A stretch of DNA of 64,000 nucleotides, from contig NZ_SBFF01000004.1 of the NCBI RefSeq assembly GCF_004151485.1, positions 248,001-312,000 on the forward strand, written 5' to 3'. A program made the translations under genes and the position numbers. The stretch is from Sphingosinicella sp. CPCC 101087 (GTDB taxonomy: Bacteria > Pseudomonadota > Alphaproteobacteria > Sphingomonadales > Sphingomonadaceae). Shown here piece after piece: positions 27,492-36,739 of the stretch (the first letter of the stretch is position 1; every line of letters starts with the position of its first letter). Under the pieces are notes generated by a model. The model worked only from the letters and a program-made list of their open reading frames with translations, had not been told where the DNA came from and did no database searches.

Positions 27492-27943
27492 ACCGCTTCC
27501 AATTCCAGGACGAAGGTGCGCAGCGCGCGGGCATCGTGCAGGGCGTTGTGGGGAACAGCGCTGTTGGCGGCGGTGCAGAAGCCAGGCGTGCTCAACAGCT
27601 CGAAGCGCAGGGCGCCAACGGGCGCCATTTCACCCGGCCCGGTGGTGATCAGCGCGCAGAAATGGCTGATATCGTCCGGCCAGTCGGCGACGATCACCGG
27701 ATCGGGGTCTCCGGCCAGATAGTCGGCCAGGCGCTCGGCGGCCACCGCGCGCGAAAGGGGCTGATCGGCTCCCAGCGGCACGGTTCCAAGATAGGGAACG
27801 ACATGCCGCTCGACCCAGGGATGCAGCGGATCGGGAAGCGGCAGGGTCGCGTAATATTCCTGGTCGCCGTGCTCGGGCGCCAGCGCGAGGCTGATCAGCG
27901 CGCCGCCAAATCCGTTGAACTCCGTGTCGAGAAAATAGCGCAT
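27488..27943 (-). CDS. 3'-5' exoribonuclease, RNase T/Rv2179c-like
   Basis: DEDDh-type exonuclease of 151 residues: DTEFNGFGG near the N-terminus holds the first two acids, ADWPDD the third and HNALHDARALR the catalytic His and last Asp. It is close in length to the Rv2179c-type ribonucleases. The start at 27943 (MRYFLDTEFNG) is the family start; an upstream in-frame ATG at 27991 adds basic residues of no known domain. Its stop codon overlaps that of manC. Confidence 0.88.
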   Translation of the reverse strand: MRYFLDTEFNGFGGALISLALAPEHGDQEYYATLPLPDPLHPWVERHVVPYLGTVPLGADQPLSRAVAAERLADYLAGDPDPVIVADWPDDISHFCALITTGPGEMAPVGALRFELLSTPGFCTAANSAVPHNALHDARALRTFVLELEAV

Positions 27944-28042
27944 TCGTCCGTGCTTCGTCCGTTTCCGTCTGCGGTCCGCTGAACCTGGCAAGTCGCTGGC
28001 CGCCCACGGGGCGGGCCGGGCACGGCTCTAGCAGTCAAATAG

Positions 28043-28076
28043 AAAAGGGGCGCCCGAAAAATGCTTCGGGCGCCCC
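28043..28076 (-). terminator. Rho-independent terminator of the cold-shock gene
   Basis: Perfect 12-base arms GGGGCGCCCGAA and TTCGGGCGCCCC (28047-28058 and 28065-28076) around a 6-base loop, followed on the minus strand by TTTTCT. It begins 15 bases after the cold-shock stop codon. Confidence 0.92.
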
Positions 28077-28090
28077 CAATCTGTTCCAAC

Positions 28091-28294
28091 TCAGGCGTTG
28101 GTGAGGTTGCAGGCGCTGGTCTTGCCGCGATCCTGCTGCAGATCGTAGCTGACGCGCTGGTCCTTCTGGAGCGTGCCCATGCCGGCCGCTTCCACGGCGG
28201 AGATGTGCACGAAGGCGTCCTTGCCGCCATCATCCGGCTGGATGAAGCCGTAGCCCTTGTCAGCGTTGAAGAATTTCACGGTTCCGATGGCCAT
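28091..28294 (-). CDS. Cold-shock protein (CspA family)
   Basis: Single-stranded nucleic-acid-binding protein of 67 residues, the standard CSD length. RNP1 is KGYGFIQ and RNP2 is DAFVHIS; the chain starts MAIGTVKFFN. Such proteins melt RNA structure during cold or growth transitions. The ATG at 28294 is preceded by GGAAGGA eight bases upstream; a longer frame to 28387 is leader sequence. The leader carries two palindromes (28319-28337, 28418-28432), and a strong terminator follows. Confidence 0.96.
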   Translation of the reverse strand: MAIGTVKFFNADKGYGFIQPDDGGKDAFVHISAVEAAGMGTLQKDQRVSYDLQQDRGKTSACNLTNA

Positions 28295-28318
28295 GTTGCC
28301 ATTCCTTCCTTTGGTTCG

Positions 28319-28337
28319 CGTACCGACCGTCGGTACG
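28319..28337 (-). promoter_or_regulatory. Leader hairpin or operator of the cold-shock gene
   Basis: CGTACCGA-CCG-TCGGTACG, perfect 8-base arms, 25 bases upstream of the start codon and next to the ribosome site. In RNA it could form a stem-loop; in DNA it resembles TetR-type operators. Confidence 0.55.
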
Positions 28338-28417
28338 TCCGTGCTCGAGTAGCGAGAGAGAAGGAAAGAGGGGCCGCAAGGCGCCAAAGACCGTCAACTT
28401 GCGACTGTAGCCCCCCT

Positions 28418-28432
28418 GATATGGGCCATATC
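28418..28432. promoter_or_regulatory. 15-base palindrome upstream of the cold-shock gene
   Basis: GATATGGGCCATATC is a perfect inverted repeat with 7-base arms around a central G, about 124 bases before the start codon and 89 bases beyond the purH stop. AT-rich against its surroundings. Candidate regulator-binding site. Confidence 0.5.
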
Positions 28433-28475
28433 TGCCCCAAGCACAAGGCGGGGAGGCTGTCAGGCGGCGATGCGA

Positions 28476-28501
28476 GGCGGCTCCGCGGCGGACGAGCCGC
28501 C
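28476..28501 (-). terminator. Stem-loop downstream of purH
   Basis: Perfect 8-base arms GGCGGCTC and GAGCCGCC around a 10-base loop, starting 20 bases past the purH stop codon. There is no U-tract, so it may stabilise the mRNA end rather than terminate alone. Confidence 0.35.
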
Positions 28502-28520
28502 CCAAGCGCGCCCGAATGGC

Positions 28521-30110
28521 TTAGTGGCGAAAGTGACGCATGCCGGTGAAGATCATGGCCAAACCCGCTTCATCCGCTGCGGAAATGACTTCTTCGTCGC
28601 GAATCGAGCCGCCGGGCTGAATCACGGCGGTGGCGCCGGCCTCGGCGGCGGCGAGCAGACCGTCGGCAAAGGGGAAAAAGGCGTCCGAGGCGACGGCCGA
28701 GCCGATCGTCCGCGGCTCGGGCCACCCCGCTTTCTGGGCAGCGTCCTTCGCCTTCCAGGCAGCGATTCGGGCGGATTCGAGCCGGTTCATCTGACCGGCG
28801 CCAATGCCGGCAGTCGCGCCGCCTTTCGCATAGACGATCGCGTTCGACTTGACGTGCTTGGCGACGGTCCAGGCGAACAGGCAATCGGAAAGCTCCTGGT
28901 CGGTCGGTCGGCGCCGCGTCACGACCTTGAGATCGTCGCGCCCGACCCGGCCCGAATCGCGCGACTGGACCAGCCAACCGCCGGCAATGGTCTTCATGGT
29001 AAGGCCCGGCCGGGCCGGATCGGGCAATTCGCCAGTGAGGAGCAAGCGGAGATTCTTCTTCTCCGCGAAGACCGCACGCGCTTCCTCGTCGGCGTCCGGA
29101 GCGATGATCACTTCGGTGAAGATGCGAGTCATCGCTTCCGCGGACGCGCGATCGAGCGCACGATTGACCGCGATGATGCCGCCGAACGCCGAAACGCTAT
29201 CGCAGGCGAATGCGGCCTCATAGGCGTCCGCCAGCGTGGCGGCGACGGCGACGCCGCAGGGATTGGCATGCTTGACGATGACACAGGCCGGATCGCCGTC
29301 GCGGAACTCGGAGACGAGCTCGATGGCCGCGTCGGCATCGTTGTAATTGTTGTAGCTCAAAGCCTTGCCCTGGACCTGCTCCGACTGAGCGATCCCGCGG
29401 CCATGCGGCCCCTGAGGCAGGTAAAGGGCGGCCTGCTGGTGCGGATTCTCGCCATAGCGCAGGTCAGCGCCGCGGCTCATCGCCAAGGTGAGGCTATCGG
29501 GAAAGGCGCTGCCCTGGTCGGCGAACGCGAACCATTGGGAAATAGCCGAATCATAAGCGGCGGTGGCGGCGAAGGCCTTGGCGGCGAGACGCCGGCGGAG
29601 ATCGAGTGACGTCATGCCGCCGCTGGAATCGAGTTCGCCGATCAATGCCTCATAGTCGGCAGGGTCGGTGACGATGGCGACGTAAGCATGATTCTTCGCC
29701 GCCGAGCGAACCATCGAAGGGCCGCCGATATCGATATTCTCGATGATCTCTTCGCGACCGGCGCCGCGCCCCACGGTGGCCGCGAACGGGTAGAGATTGA
29801 CGACGACCAGGTCGATGGCGCCAATGCCGTGGGCGATCATCGCCGCCTCATGTTCGGGGTCATCGCGGACCGCGAGCAGGCCCCCGTGGACTTTCGGATG
29901 AAGCGTCTTGACCCGCCCGTCCATCATCTCCGGAAATCCGGTGAGCTCGGAGACGTCGACAACGGCGAGACCGGCGTTGCGCAGCGTCCTCGCGGTGCCG
30001 CCCGTCGAGACAAGCTCGACGCCGTGACGGGCGAGTGCGACGCCGAGCTCGACAAGGCCGCTCTTGTCGGAGACGGAGAGCAAGGCGCGGGCGATCTTCA
30101 CGTCGGTCAT
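28521..30110 (-). CDS. purH: Bifunctional AICAR formyltransferase/IMP cyclohydrolase
   Basis: Carries out the last two steps of purine synthesis in the cytoplasm. The 529-residue length is normal. The N-terminal IMP cyclohydrolase domain starts [16 protein letters not shown] with [10 protein letters not shown] and [20 protein letters not shown]; the C-terminal formyltransferase domain contains [19 protein letters not shown] and AFGGI. The end [19 protein letters not shown] and FTGMRHFRH is canonical. AAGGAAG immediately precedes the ATG. The histidine kinase gene lies 80 bases upstream on the same strand. Confidence 0.98.
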   Translation of the reverse strand: MTDVKIARALLSVSDKSGLVELGVALARHGVELVSTGGTARTLRNAGLAVVDVSELTGFPEMMDGRVKTLHPKVHGGLLAVRDDPEHEAAMIAHGIGAIDLVVVNLYPFAATVGRGAGREEIIENIDIGGPSMVRSAAKNHAYVAIVTDPADYEALIGELDSSGGMTSLDLRRRLAAKAFAATAAYDSAISQWFAFADQGSAFPDSLTLAMSRGADLRYGENPHQQAALYLPQGPHGRGIAQSEQVQGKALSYNNYNDADAAIELVSEFRDGDPACVIVKHANPCGVAVAATLADAYEAAFACDSVSAFGGIIAVNRALDRASAEAMTRIFTEVIIAPDADEEARAVFAEKKNLRLLLTGELPDPARPGLTMKTIAGGWLVQSRDSGRVGRDDLKVVTRRRPTDQELSDCLFAWTVAKHVKSNAIVYAKGGATAGIGAGQMNRLESARIAAWKAKDAAQKAGWPEPRTIGSAVASDAFFPFADGLLAAAEAGATAVIQPGGSIRDEEVISAADEAGLAMIFTGMRHFRH

Positions 30111-30190
30111 TTTCTTCCTTTCGAGCGGTGCCCCGCCTCAGCCTGACCCGCGGCATTTTTCAAGGGCTGAGTTGGCCGCCCGCAGGCGGC

Positions 30191-31564
30191 TCAGTCGGTC
30201 CGTTCCTCCGGCCGATCGTCCCGCGGCAGCCGCCATTCGACGCGAAGCCCCGGATCCGCGGACTCGAAGCGGAGGTGCGATCGGTGGTAGGCGGCGATCG
30301 CCTGGACGACGGACAGGCCCAGGCCGAGCCCCGGGACGCCTTCCACGGAAGGCGCTCGGAAGAAGCGCTCGGCCACCTTCTCGCGATGCTCCGGCGCGAT
30401 GCCCGGTCCCGTATCGGAGATGGCGACGAGAATTTCGCCGGCGACGAGACCGACGCTAACCGCGACGAGGCCGCCGGCCGGCGTGTACTTGATCGCATTG
30501 TCGAGCAGATTGCTCACCGCCTGGAACAGGAGGTCGCGATCGCCTCGGGTCTCGAGACCGGGCGCGACGCTCGCCGTCAGCCGCTGACCTTTTGCCTCGG
30601 CCGCCGGCTGATAATAGTCGACGGCGTCCAGCATGAGCTCGGAAAGATCAACGCGCTCGAAGGCCGCGGCATGACGGGACGCCTCGATCCGGGAGATTCG
30701 CAGCAACGAATCGAAGATGGACTGGAGCCGGTCGGCTTCCTCGATCGCGCGGCGGAGCGGCTCGGCCCCGGCCTCCGGCTCGGCCTCGAGCTCGATGAGG
30801 CTCGCTTTCAGTCGGCTCAGCGGCGTGCGCAGCTCGTGGGCGACACTGTCCGACACGCGCCGCACCGCCTCGAGCGACGCCTCGATCCGGTCGAGCATCA
30901 GGTTGAGGGTCTCGGCGAGACGGTCGAAATCATCCCCGGCTCTGCCCCGTGGTATCCGTCCCGAAAGGTCGCCGGCGATCACGCGGCGCGCAGTGGCGGT
31001 CATGGCGTCGATGCGGCGCCCGATCGCCCGGCTCATCAGGGCGCCGCCCGCCAGAGTCAGCAAGGCCAGCGCCGGCAGCAGCCAGACCAGGGTTTCGCGT
31101 ACGCCTTCCTCGAGCTCGTCCAGATCCTCTATGTCGCGACCGATCAGCAGCCGCGCCTCGCCCTCGAGCGGCAGGTCGAGCGCGAGGGCCTCATATTCGT
31201 CCTCGTCACCCTCGCGCGCGACGTCGGCTTCGATCCGCAACCAGCGCGTCGTGAAGGACCTCGGCCAACTCGGCAGGTTGCTCGTGACGACGCTCCCGTC
31301 CGGGCGAAGCAGGGCATGATAGGCCAGGCGCGGCGACGGATCGCCGGCGCGGCGCTCGAGCAGGGGCGCGAGCGCGTCCGCGCCGCCTCGACGGTAGACG
31401 GCCGACAGCGCCTCGCCTTCCTGCGCTAGCTGCTCGCGCACCTGGCCGAGCGGACGAGCGATCGCTGCCCAGAAATAGAGACCGCCGAGCAGGGAAACCG
31501 ATACAGTGAACAGGCCCGCATAGATCAATGCGAGCCGGAAGGAGAGGCTGCCGAACAATTTCAT
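30191..31564 (-). CDS. Sensor histidine kinase of a PepSY-linked two-component system
   Basis: Membrane kinase of 457 residues. Membrane helices lie at about residues 10-34 and 160-182 around a periplasmic domain, followed by a HAMP linker (IGRRIDAMTATARRVIAGDL). The phosphoacceptor His is in SVAHELRTPLSRL, N box NLLDNAIKY, G1 DTGPGIAP and G2 GLGLGLSVV. The start overlaps the stop of its response regulator by four bases (ATGA). A PepSY gene diverges from the regulator, which suggests the secreted PepSY protein is part of this circuit. Confidence 0.95.
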   Translation of the reverse strand: MKLFGSLSFRLALIYAGLFTVSVSLLGGLYFWAAIARPLGQVREQLAQEGEALSAVYRRGGADALAPLLERRAGDPSPRLAYHALLRPDGSVVTSNLPSWPRSFTTRWLRIEADVAREGDEDEYEALALDLPLEGEARLLIGRDIEDLDELEEGVRETLVWLLPALALLTLAGGALMSRAIGRRIDAMTATARRVIAGDLSGRIPRGRAGDDFDRLAETLNLMLDRIEASLEAVRRVSDSVAHELRTPLSRLKASLIELEAEPEAGAEPLRRAIEEADRLQSIFDSLLRISRIEASRHAAAFERVDLSELMLDAVDYYQPAAEAKGQRLTASVAPGLETRGDRDLLFQAVSNLLDNAIKYTPAGGLVAVSVGLVAGEILVAISDTGPGIAPEHREKVAERFFRAPSVEGVPGLGLGLSVVQAIAAYHRSHLRFESADPGLRVEWRLPRDDRPEERTD

Positions 31565-32238
31565 CCGGACCGCCGAATCGTGTAGCCCGCGCCGCGGACC
31601 GTCTCGACCAGCGAAGTTTCGAAGCCGCGGTCAAGCTTCTGGCGCAGGCGGCTGACATGCTGGTCGATGATGTTGGTCTGCGGGTCGAAGTGATAGTCCC
31701 AGACATGTTCGAGCAGCATCGAACGGGTCACGATCCGGCCGGCGTTACGGGCGAGAAATTCGAGGATCCGGAATTCCCGGTTCGTCAGTTCGATCCTCCT
31801 GCCGGCGCGCGAGACGGTCCGCCCCACCACGTCAAGATCGAGACCCGCGATGCTGATCCGCGCGGGTTCGTCGGGCGCGGGGCGGCGGCGGCCGAGCACC
31901 TCGGCCCGCGCGAGCAGCTCCGACAAAGCGAACGGCTTTGGAAGATAGTCGTCACCGCCGGCGCGGAGCCCCTTGACCCTTTCATCGAGGTCGCCGAGCG
32001 CGCTCAGGATGAGGACGGGGGTCAGGTCGCCAGTAGCGCGTATCGTCTGAAGGATTTTCAATCCGTCGACGCTCGGAAGCATGCGATCAAGGATGATCAG
32101 GTCGTAGCTTTCCAGCGAGGCCTGCAGCAGCCCGTCTTTCCCGTCCGAGCGGTGGTCGACGAGATGCCCCTCCTCGCGCAACGCCTTCGTAATGAAGGCG
32201 GCGAGACGCGCATCGTCTTCGATCAGCAGGACGTGCAT
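31561..32238 (-). CDS. OmpR-family response regulator
   Basis: Response regulator of 225 residues. The receiver has LIEDDARL, the phosphoacceptor Asp in IILDRMLPSVDG, and Lys in YLPKPF; the winged-helix domain has LTNREFRILEFL and ETVRGAGYTIRR. The ATG at 32238 is the family start. The stop overlaps the kinase ATG. It diverges from a PepSY gene with a 284-base intergenic region, likely holding both promoters. Confidence 0.95.
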   Translation of the reverse strand: MHVLLIEDDARLAAFITKALREEGHLVDHRSDGKDGLLQASLESYDLIILDRMLPSVDGLKILQTIRATGDLTPVLILSALGDLDERVKGLRAGGDDYLPKPFALSELLARAEVLGRRRPAPDEPARISIAGLDLDVVGRTVSRAGRRIELTNREFRILEFLARNAGRIVTRSMLLEHVWDYHFDPQTNIIDQHVSRLRQKLDRGFETSLVETVRGAGYTIRRSG

Positions 32239-32522
32239 GGACCGCTTCTGGCAGTCGGCTCGACGGAGTTGAAGGCCGGCCGGCGAAACATGGTCGTTTT
32301 CAAATGTTGCCGCAATCGGAGGCAAAGGTCCCGCGGATATTGCGGCGGCATGTGGCGGAAGCGCACGAAAGCCGAATCGACCGGTGCCGAGAGCGACGCC
32401 TGCGCCTGCTTTGCAGCAACGATATCCCTGCTCTTGTGGGCAACCCGAAACGCGCGGGGCGAGTCGCGGCGCCGCCTGACGGCGCTTCGCCCGTCGGACC
32501 GCATCGCACGAGGAGGATGCGC

Positions 32523-32792
32523 ATGAGAATGGTCGCAACGGCCGCCTTCATTTGGGTCGGACTGGTCGCCGCGGCACCGGCCCAGGGCGACCGGCCGCCG
32601 GATGCACGCGAACGCGTCGCCATCGAGCGCGTGCTGCGCGCCCAGGGATTTGTAAGCTGGGAGGAGATCGAGCTGGACGACGACGGGCCGCGCTGGGAGG
32701 TGGATGATGCCCGCGACTCCTCCGGACGACGTCATGACGTCAAACTGGATCCGAGGACGTTGCGCATCGTCCGCCGCGAACGAGACCATTGA
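32523..32792 (+). CDS. Secreted PepSY-domain protein
   Basis: Protein of 89 residues: signal peptide MRMVATAAFIWVGLVAAAPA, then a PepSY-like core (ERVLRAQGFVSWEEIELDDD, HDVKLDPRTLRIV). Three in-frame ATGs lie at 32517, 32523 and 32529. AGGAGG at 32511-32516 directly abuts the first and is six bases from the second, so 32523 is preferred. It diverges from the OmpR-type regulator and probably belongs to its regulon. Confidence 0.82.
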   Translation: MRMVATAAFIWVGLVAAAPAQGDRPPDARERVAIERVLRAQGFVSWEEIELDDDGPRWEVDDARDSSGRRHDVKLDPRTLRIVRRERDH

Positions 32793-32814
32793 TGCTTCGG
32801 CGCGGGAGGAGGGC

Positions 32815-33003
32815 GTGCAACTGATCTGCGGCCTATTCGGCCATCATCCCGCCCCTGGGATCATCCGCAGGGCCGGCACGCAACTTCGAAGCTGCGTGCT
32901 TTGCCACAAGCTCCTGGTTCGGACCGTCGACGGAAGCTGGAAACCCGCGGAGGAGGAAGGCGCGGCAGGTGAGTGCTGCCCCGAGCCACCGTCGAATGGT
33001 TGA
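32815..33003 (+). CDS. Small Cys-rich protein, possible zinc ribbon
   Basis: Protein of 62 residues starting at GTG 32815 with GGGAGG five bases upstream. It contains LICGLFGHHPAP, a CVLC pair and a CC pair near the C-terminus, plus VRTVDGSWKP. The spacing CxLFGH...CxxC...DGxW is that of small zinc-ribbon-like proteins seen in alphaproteobacteria and phages. It follows the PepSY gene by 22 bases, so both may be cotranscribed. Function unknown. Confidence 0.55.
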   Translation: MQLICGLFGHHPAPGIIRRAGTQLRSCVLCHKLLVRTVDGSWKPAEEEGAAGECCPEPPSNG

Positions 33004-33026
33004 GCCCGGCCCAGCGAGCCCGGCGA

Positions 33027-34772
33027 TCATCGTGCCCGCTTGAGCTCCCAGGAGATGGTCATCCCTTCGGGCGGCGTCTGGCCGCCGATCACCAGCTGCA
33101 AAGTCGCGCGCGGCCGCGCATGGCCGTCGACCCACAGGCTGTCCTCCGTCGACAGCAGGCCGCCGCGGCAGCGGAACTGCCAAACGCCTCCGCCGCGAAT
33201 GCGGAGCAGCGCGCCTTGACCGTCGGCAGTCGTGGTCGCCTCCACCGACGGGGCCAGATGGAAGCGCACGGCGAACGGAATATTCTGACTCCGCCTGCGC
33301 CGGCGCGCTGCGCCGTACAGACGATCCTCGCCGGTGAGTTGGAGGCCGTCCGACGAGAGGAGCAGTCGCCGCTCATGGATTAGACCGAAGCGCCGCATAT
33401 AGCCGTCGTGGCTGGCCTCGACGCGAAGAATGCCTCCCGTTTCATCGCGCGACATCTCCACCTCGGCGACTCCCTTGCCGAGCGAGCCGTCCTCATGGAT
33501 CGCGGTCGAGTTACGGTCGCCCAAGGTCAAGGTGGAATGGGCGGCTGTGGTCCTGAGCGCGTGGACCAGCGAGTCGGGAAGGGCTCCCTTGGCTTCTCCC
33601 ACTCCGCCGCAATTGACGATAAGCCGGTTGGCGCCGTCGCTGAACTCGAAGGCGAGCGTCGAGGCGCAACCGCCGATCAGCGCACGCGGCGGAGGCGGCG
33701 GAGCGGCATCGAACACCAGTATGCTCGCCTTGGCCTGCAGGCGCTGATAGCCCCAGCCGCGCGGCCGCCGAAGCGGCGGGACGTCCGCGCCGGAAGCGTC
33801 CACCGCGGCCAGAACGCGGCGCCGGCTTGCCATATGCCCGCCCTGCCAGCTGGATAACGCTTCGTCGCCGAGCGTCGCGGCGAGCAGGGCCGCCGCGGCG
33901 GAGACCAGCGTTTCGGACAGCCATTCCGGCACGTCGCGCCGACCGGCGATGTAGACCGCCCGAAGCTGGGCCAGGGTCTCGACCAAGGCGAGCTGCTCGG
34001 TCGGAGATCGGCTCGCCAATCCACCATCGTCATGGACCGAAGTCGACAATGCGCGCATCAGCCCCGCTTCGCCCGTGCGGAGGCGGGCCGGGCCTCCCTG
34101 CACGACCAGAGCCGCTGTAATCACCCCGCTCCAGGCCATGATCCGCGGCAGTCCAGGCAGCACCTTGTCGGCGGTGCGGTCGAGATGGCGGGCACCGCGG
34201 GCGAGGGCATGGAGGAGCCGAGAGCGATAAACGAGATCGCGGCTCGACAGGATGTAGGGTGCATAAGCGGTCCAGAAGAGGATCCGCCGCCCCCATAGGT
34301 CCGCCCGCCAAGCCGGCTCGCATACCTCCTCGTCGAAGGCTGCGAGCCATTTGCGGACGAGTCCTTCGGCGACCTTGGCGCCGCGCTCGCGCGAGGCGGC
34401 CGCTGCGAGGTCGCGCAACCAGGCGAAGCTCTGGAGATAGAGGCTGAAGTCCTGGGGAAGGCCGAGCGTGGAGAAGTCCAGCCGCTCGATCGAAATTTCA
34501 GTCCCATTGTGAAGGAAGCGCCCGTCCAGCAGGGCCTCGCCGGCGGCTCGGTCGCCAGCGACCGGGTCCTTCGGCACCGCCAGCAGCCTCAGCGGCACTC
34601 GTCCCCGCAACCGCAATTTGTGCAGCGGCGTCCGCCACGCGAGACGATGGAGACGGTAGTTGAGCCGCTCGAACAGGGATAGCCCGCGATCGTCGCCGAC
34701 TCGGATCAACCGCTTGCCCGGCGCGATCTCCTGCTCCTCGGCTTCGGCTTCCACCTGCTCGAACAGGCTCAC
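33027..34772 (-). CDS. Heparinase II/III-family protein
   Basis: Protein of 581 residues with an alpha/alpha-toroid N-terminal half ([32 protein letters not shown]) and a beta-sandwich C-terminal half ([46 protein letters not shown]). These are features of polysaccharide lyases that cleave uronate-containing polymers. No signal peptide is visible, so it may act in the cytoplasm or on unlipidated intermediates. Its ATG overlaps the rpe stop (ATGA), coupling it to rpe. Close homologues sit near rsmB and purH in sphingomonads; the physiological substrate is unknown. Confidence 0.88.
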   Translation of the reverse strand: MSLFEQVEAEAEEQEIAPGKRLIRVGDDRGLSLFERLNYRLHRLAWRTPLHKLRLRGRVPLRLLAVPKDPVAGDRAAGEALLDGRFLHNGTEISIERLDFSTLGLPQDFSLYLQSFAWLRDLAAAASRERGAKVAEGLVRKWLAAFDEEVCEPAWRADLWGRRILFWTAYAPYILSSRDLVYRSRLLHALARGARHLDRTADKVLPGLPRIMAWSGVITAALVVQGGPARLRTGEAGLMRALSTSVHDDGGLASRSPTEQLALVETLAQLRAVYIAGRRDVPEWLSETLVSAAAALLAATLGDEALSSWQGGHMASRRRVLAAVDASGADVPPLRRPRGWGYQRLQAKASILVFDAAPPPPPRALIGGCASTLAFEFSDGANRLIVNCGGVGEAKGALPDSLVHALRTTAAHSTLTLGDRNSTAIHEDGSLGKGVAEVEMSRDETGGILRVEASHDGYMRRFGLIHERRLLLSSDGLQLTGEDRLYGAARRRRRSQNIPFAVRFHLAPSVEATTTADGQGALLRIRGGGVWQFRCRGGLLSTEDSLWVDGHARPRATLQLVIGGQTPPEGMTISWELKRAR

Positions 34773-35428
34773 CCCCTCAGCGCCCGAATATTGTCTGCAT
34801 AAGCGGACGGGCCGCCGCGAAACGTGGCGGTGCCGGCGACGAGCGCGTCGGCCCCGGCATCGATGATCCTTCGGCAGTTGGATCGGTCGACGCCGCCGTC
34901 CACTTCAAGGTCGATCGACTTTCCAAGCTGGTCGATCCGCTTGCGTATCGCCTCGACCTTGCGAAGCTGGCTTTCGATGAAGCTCTGGCCGCCGAACCCG
35001 GGATTGACGCTCATCACCAGGACGAGATCGACCTCCTCGAGGATATAGTCGAGCGTCTTGGCCGGCGTCGCGGGATTGAGCGAGACGCCGGCCTTGCGGC
35101 CGAGCCCCTTGATCGCCTGAACGGTGCGGTGAAGGTGCGGGCCGGCCTCCGGATGAACCGTGATGATGTCGGCGCCCGCCTCGGCGAAGGCTTCCAAATA
35201 GAGATCCACGGGCGAGATCATCAGATGGACGTCGAAAGGCTTGGCCGTGTGGGGACGAAGCGCCTTCACGACCGCAGGGCCGATGGTGATGTTCGGCACG
35301 AAATGACCATCCATCACATCGATGTGGATCCAGTCGGCGCCGGCCTCGTCGATCGCCCTGACCTCCTCGCCGAGGCGAGCGAAATCGGCGGAAAGGATCG
35401 AAGGAGATATACGGACGGGCTGCTGCAC
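34769..35428 (-). CDS. rpe: Ribulose-phosphate 3-epimerase
   Basis: Interconverts ribulose-5-phosphate and xylulose-5-phosphate in the pentose phosphate pathway. The 219-residue TIM barrel has the family motifs [44 protein letters not shown] and LEVDGGVD. Transcribed ahead of and overlapping the heparinase-family gene. rsmB lies 60 bases upstream on the same strand. Confidence 0.97.
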   Translation of the reverse strand: MQQPVRISPSILSADFARLGEEVRAIDEAGADWIHIDVMDGHFVPNITIGPAVVKALRPHTAKPFDVHLMISPVDLYLEAFAEAGADIITVHPEAGPHLHRTVQAIKGLGRKAGVSLNPATPAKTLDYILEEVDLVLVMSVNPGFGGQSFIESQLRKVEAIRKRIDQLGKSIDLEVDGGVDRSNCRRIIDAGADALVAGTATFRGGPSAYADNIRALRG

Positions 35429-35488
35429 GCGCGAATCCTATCATCGCCCCGACTCGGGGGGCAAGGAAGCCGCGCTACTTATCCCCCG

Positions 35489-36700
35489 CTATTTGCGAAC
35501 GAAGCGGGTAATGTAGAAGCTGTCGGCGCCGCCCTGGTCGAGCCAGGCGCCGGGGAGGATGCGCCGGACTTCCTCGCGGTGGAAGCCCGCTTCGCTCGCA
35601 AGGAAGGAATCGGCGACCATCTCGCCTTCCTCCGGCTCGAGCGAGCAGACCGAATAAACGAGCGTCCCGCCCGGCTTCAGCCAGCTCGCGGCGCGGGCGA
35701 GCATCGCCTTCTGCGCCTCGGCCAGGCCGCCGATGGCGCTCGGCCGGACTCGATGGAGGACGTCGGGATGGCGGCGGAAGATTCCCGTCGCGGAGCAGGG
35801 CGCGTCGAGGAGGATTGCGTCAACGGGTTCGGACGGTTGCCACGACATGACGTCGGCCGCGACGATCTCGGCTTCGAGCCTGGTGCGGGCGAGGTTCTCG
35901 CAAAGTCGCGCGAGGCGACTTTCGGAAATGTCGACCGCCGTCACTCGCCATCCCGCTGAGGCGAGCTGCATCGTCTTGCCGCCCGGCGCGGCGCACAGGT
36001 CCAGCGCCGTCCGTCCGTCACCTGGCCCGAGCAACCCGGCCGGTATAGACGCGGAGATGTCCTGGACCCACCAGCGGCCCTCGCCATAGCCGGCCAGGCC
36101 GGCGACGGCGCTTCCTCGAGGCAGGCGCAAATGCCCGGGCACGAGACTGACTCCGTCCAGGCCGGCGGGCGCAGGATCGTCGGCGAAAATGAGGTCGAGG
36201 GGCGGCGGGACCGCGATCAGCCGGGCGGCGGCGTCGACAACCTCCGGGCCCCAAGCCTTGCGCCAGCGCTCCGCTACGGGTGCCGGAAGCGCTGGGACGT
36301 CGGGCAGCGACCAGCCCTTGCGCAACACCGTGCCGAACACGCCGTGCAGGAGACGGCGCGGGCCACCCTCGACGAGGGGCAAGGCGGTCGCGATGGCCGC
36401 ATGGGGCGGCGTTCCGAGCACCAGCGCCTGGACCAGCGCAATTCGCAGCGCGGAGCGGGCCTTGGCATCCCCGGGTAGGCGGCGGCTGGTGGCCCGATCG
36501 ATCAGGGCGTCAAGATCCGGAAGGCGGCGCAACGCCTCCGCCGCGATGGCGTGGGCAAGCGCGCGGTCCTCGGCCTTGGCGAGCTGACGTCCCGCCGATT
36601 CGAGCACCGATTCGAGGGGCAGGCCCTTGCGCAGTACGCCGTCGAGCAGGTGCAGCGCGAGGCGGCGGGCTGCGAGGCCAGGAGGATCGTCGACGGGCAA
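35489..36700 (-). CDS. rsmB: 16S rRNA m5C967 methyltransferase RsmB-type
   Basis: SAM-dependent RNA methyltransferase of 403 residues. An N-terminal NusB-like domain (about residues 10-130) is followed by the methyltransferase domain with LDLCAAPGGKTMQLA (SAM-binding), and the catalytic LDAPCSATGIFRRHPDV with the nucleophilic Cys. The closing segment KPGGTLVYSVCSLEPEE is also typical. RsmB methylates C967 of 16S rRNA. Same strand as rpe and the heparinase gene. Confidence 0.92.
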   Translation of the reverse strand: MPVDDPPGLAARRLALHLLDGVLRKGLPLESVLESAGRQLAKAEDRALAHAIAAEALRRLPDLDALIDRATSRRLPGDAKARSALRIALVQALVLGTPPHAAIATALPLVEGGPRRLLHGVFGTVLRKGWSLPDVPALPAPVAERWRKAWGPEVVDAAARLIAVPPPLDLIFADDPAPAGLDGVSLVPGHLRLPRGSAVAGLAGYGEGRWWVQDISASIPAGLLGPGDGRTALDLCAAPGGKTMQLASAGWRVTAVDISESRLARLCENLARTRLEAEIVAADVMSWQPSEPVDAILLDAPCSATGIFRRHPDVLHRVRPSAIGGLAEAQKAMLARAASWLKPGGTLVYSVCSLEPEEGEMVADSFLASEAGFHREEVRRILPGAWLDQGGADSFYITRFVRK

Positions 36701-36739
36701 GTTCCGGGTCAGGCCGCGGCCCGGCGCGCGATCATCGGC

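Noticed and set aside
28476-28501. Rho-independent terminator for purH
   Set aside because: The stem is good but there is no U-tract, so only a low-confidence stem-loop is listed.
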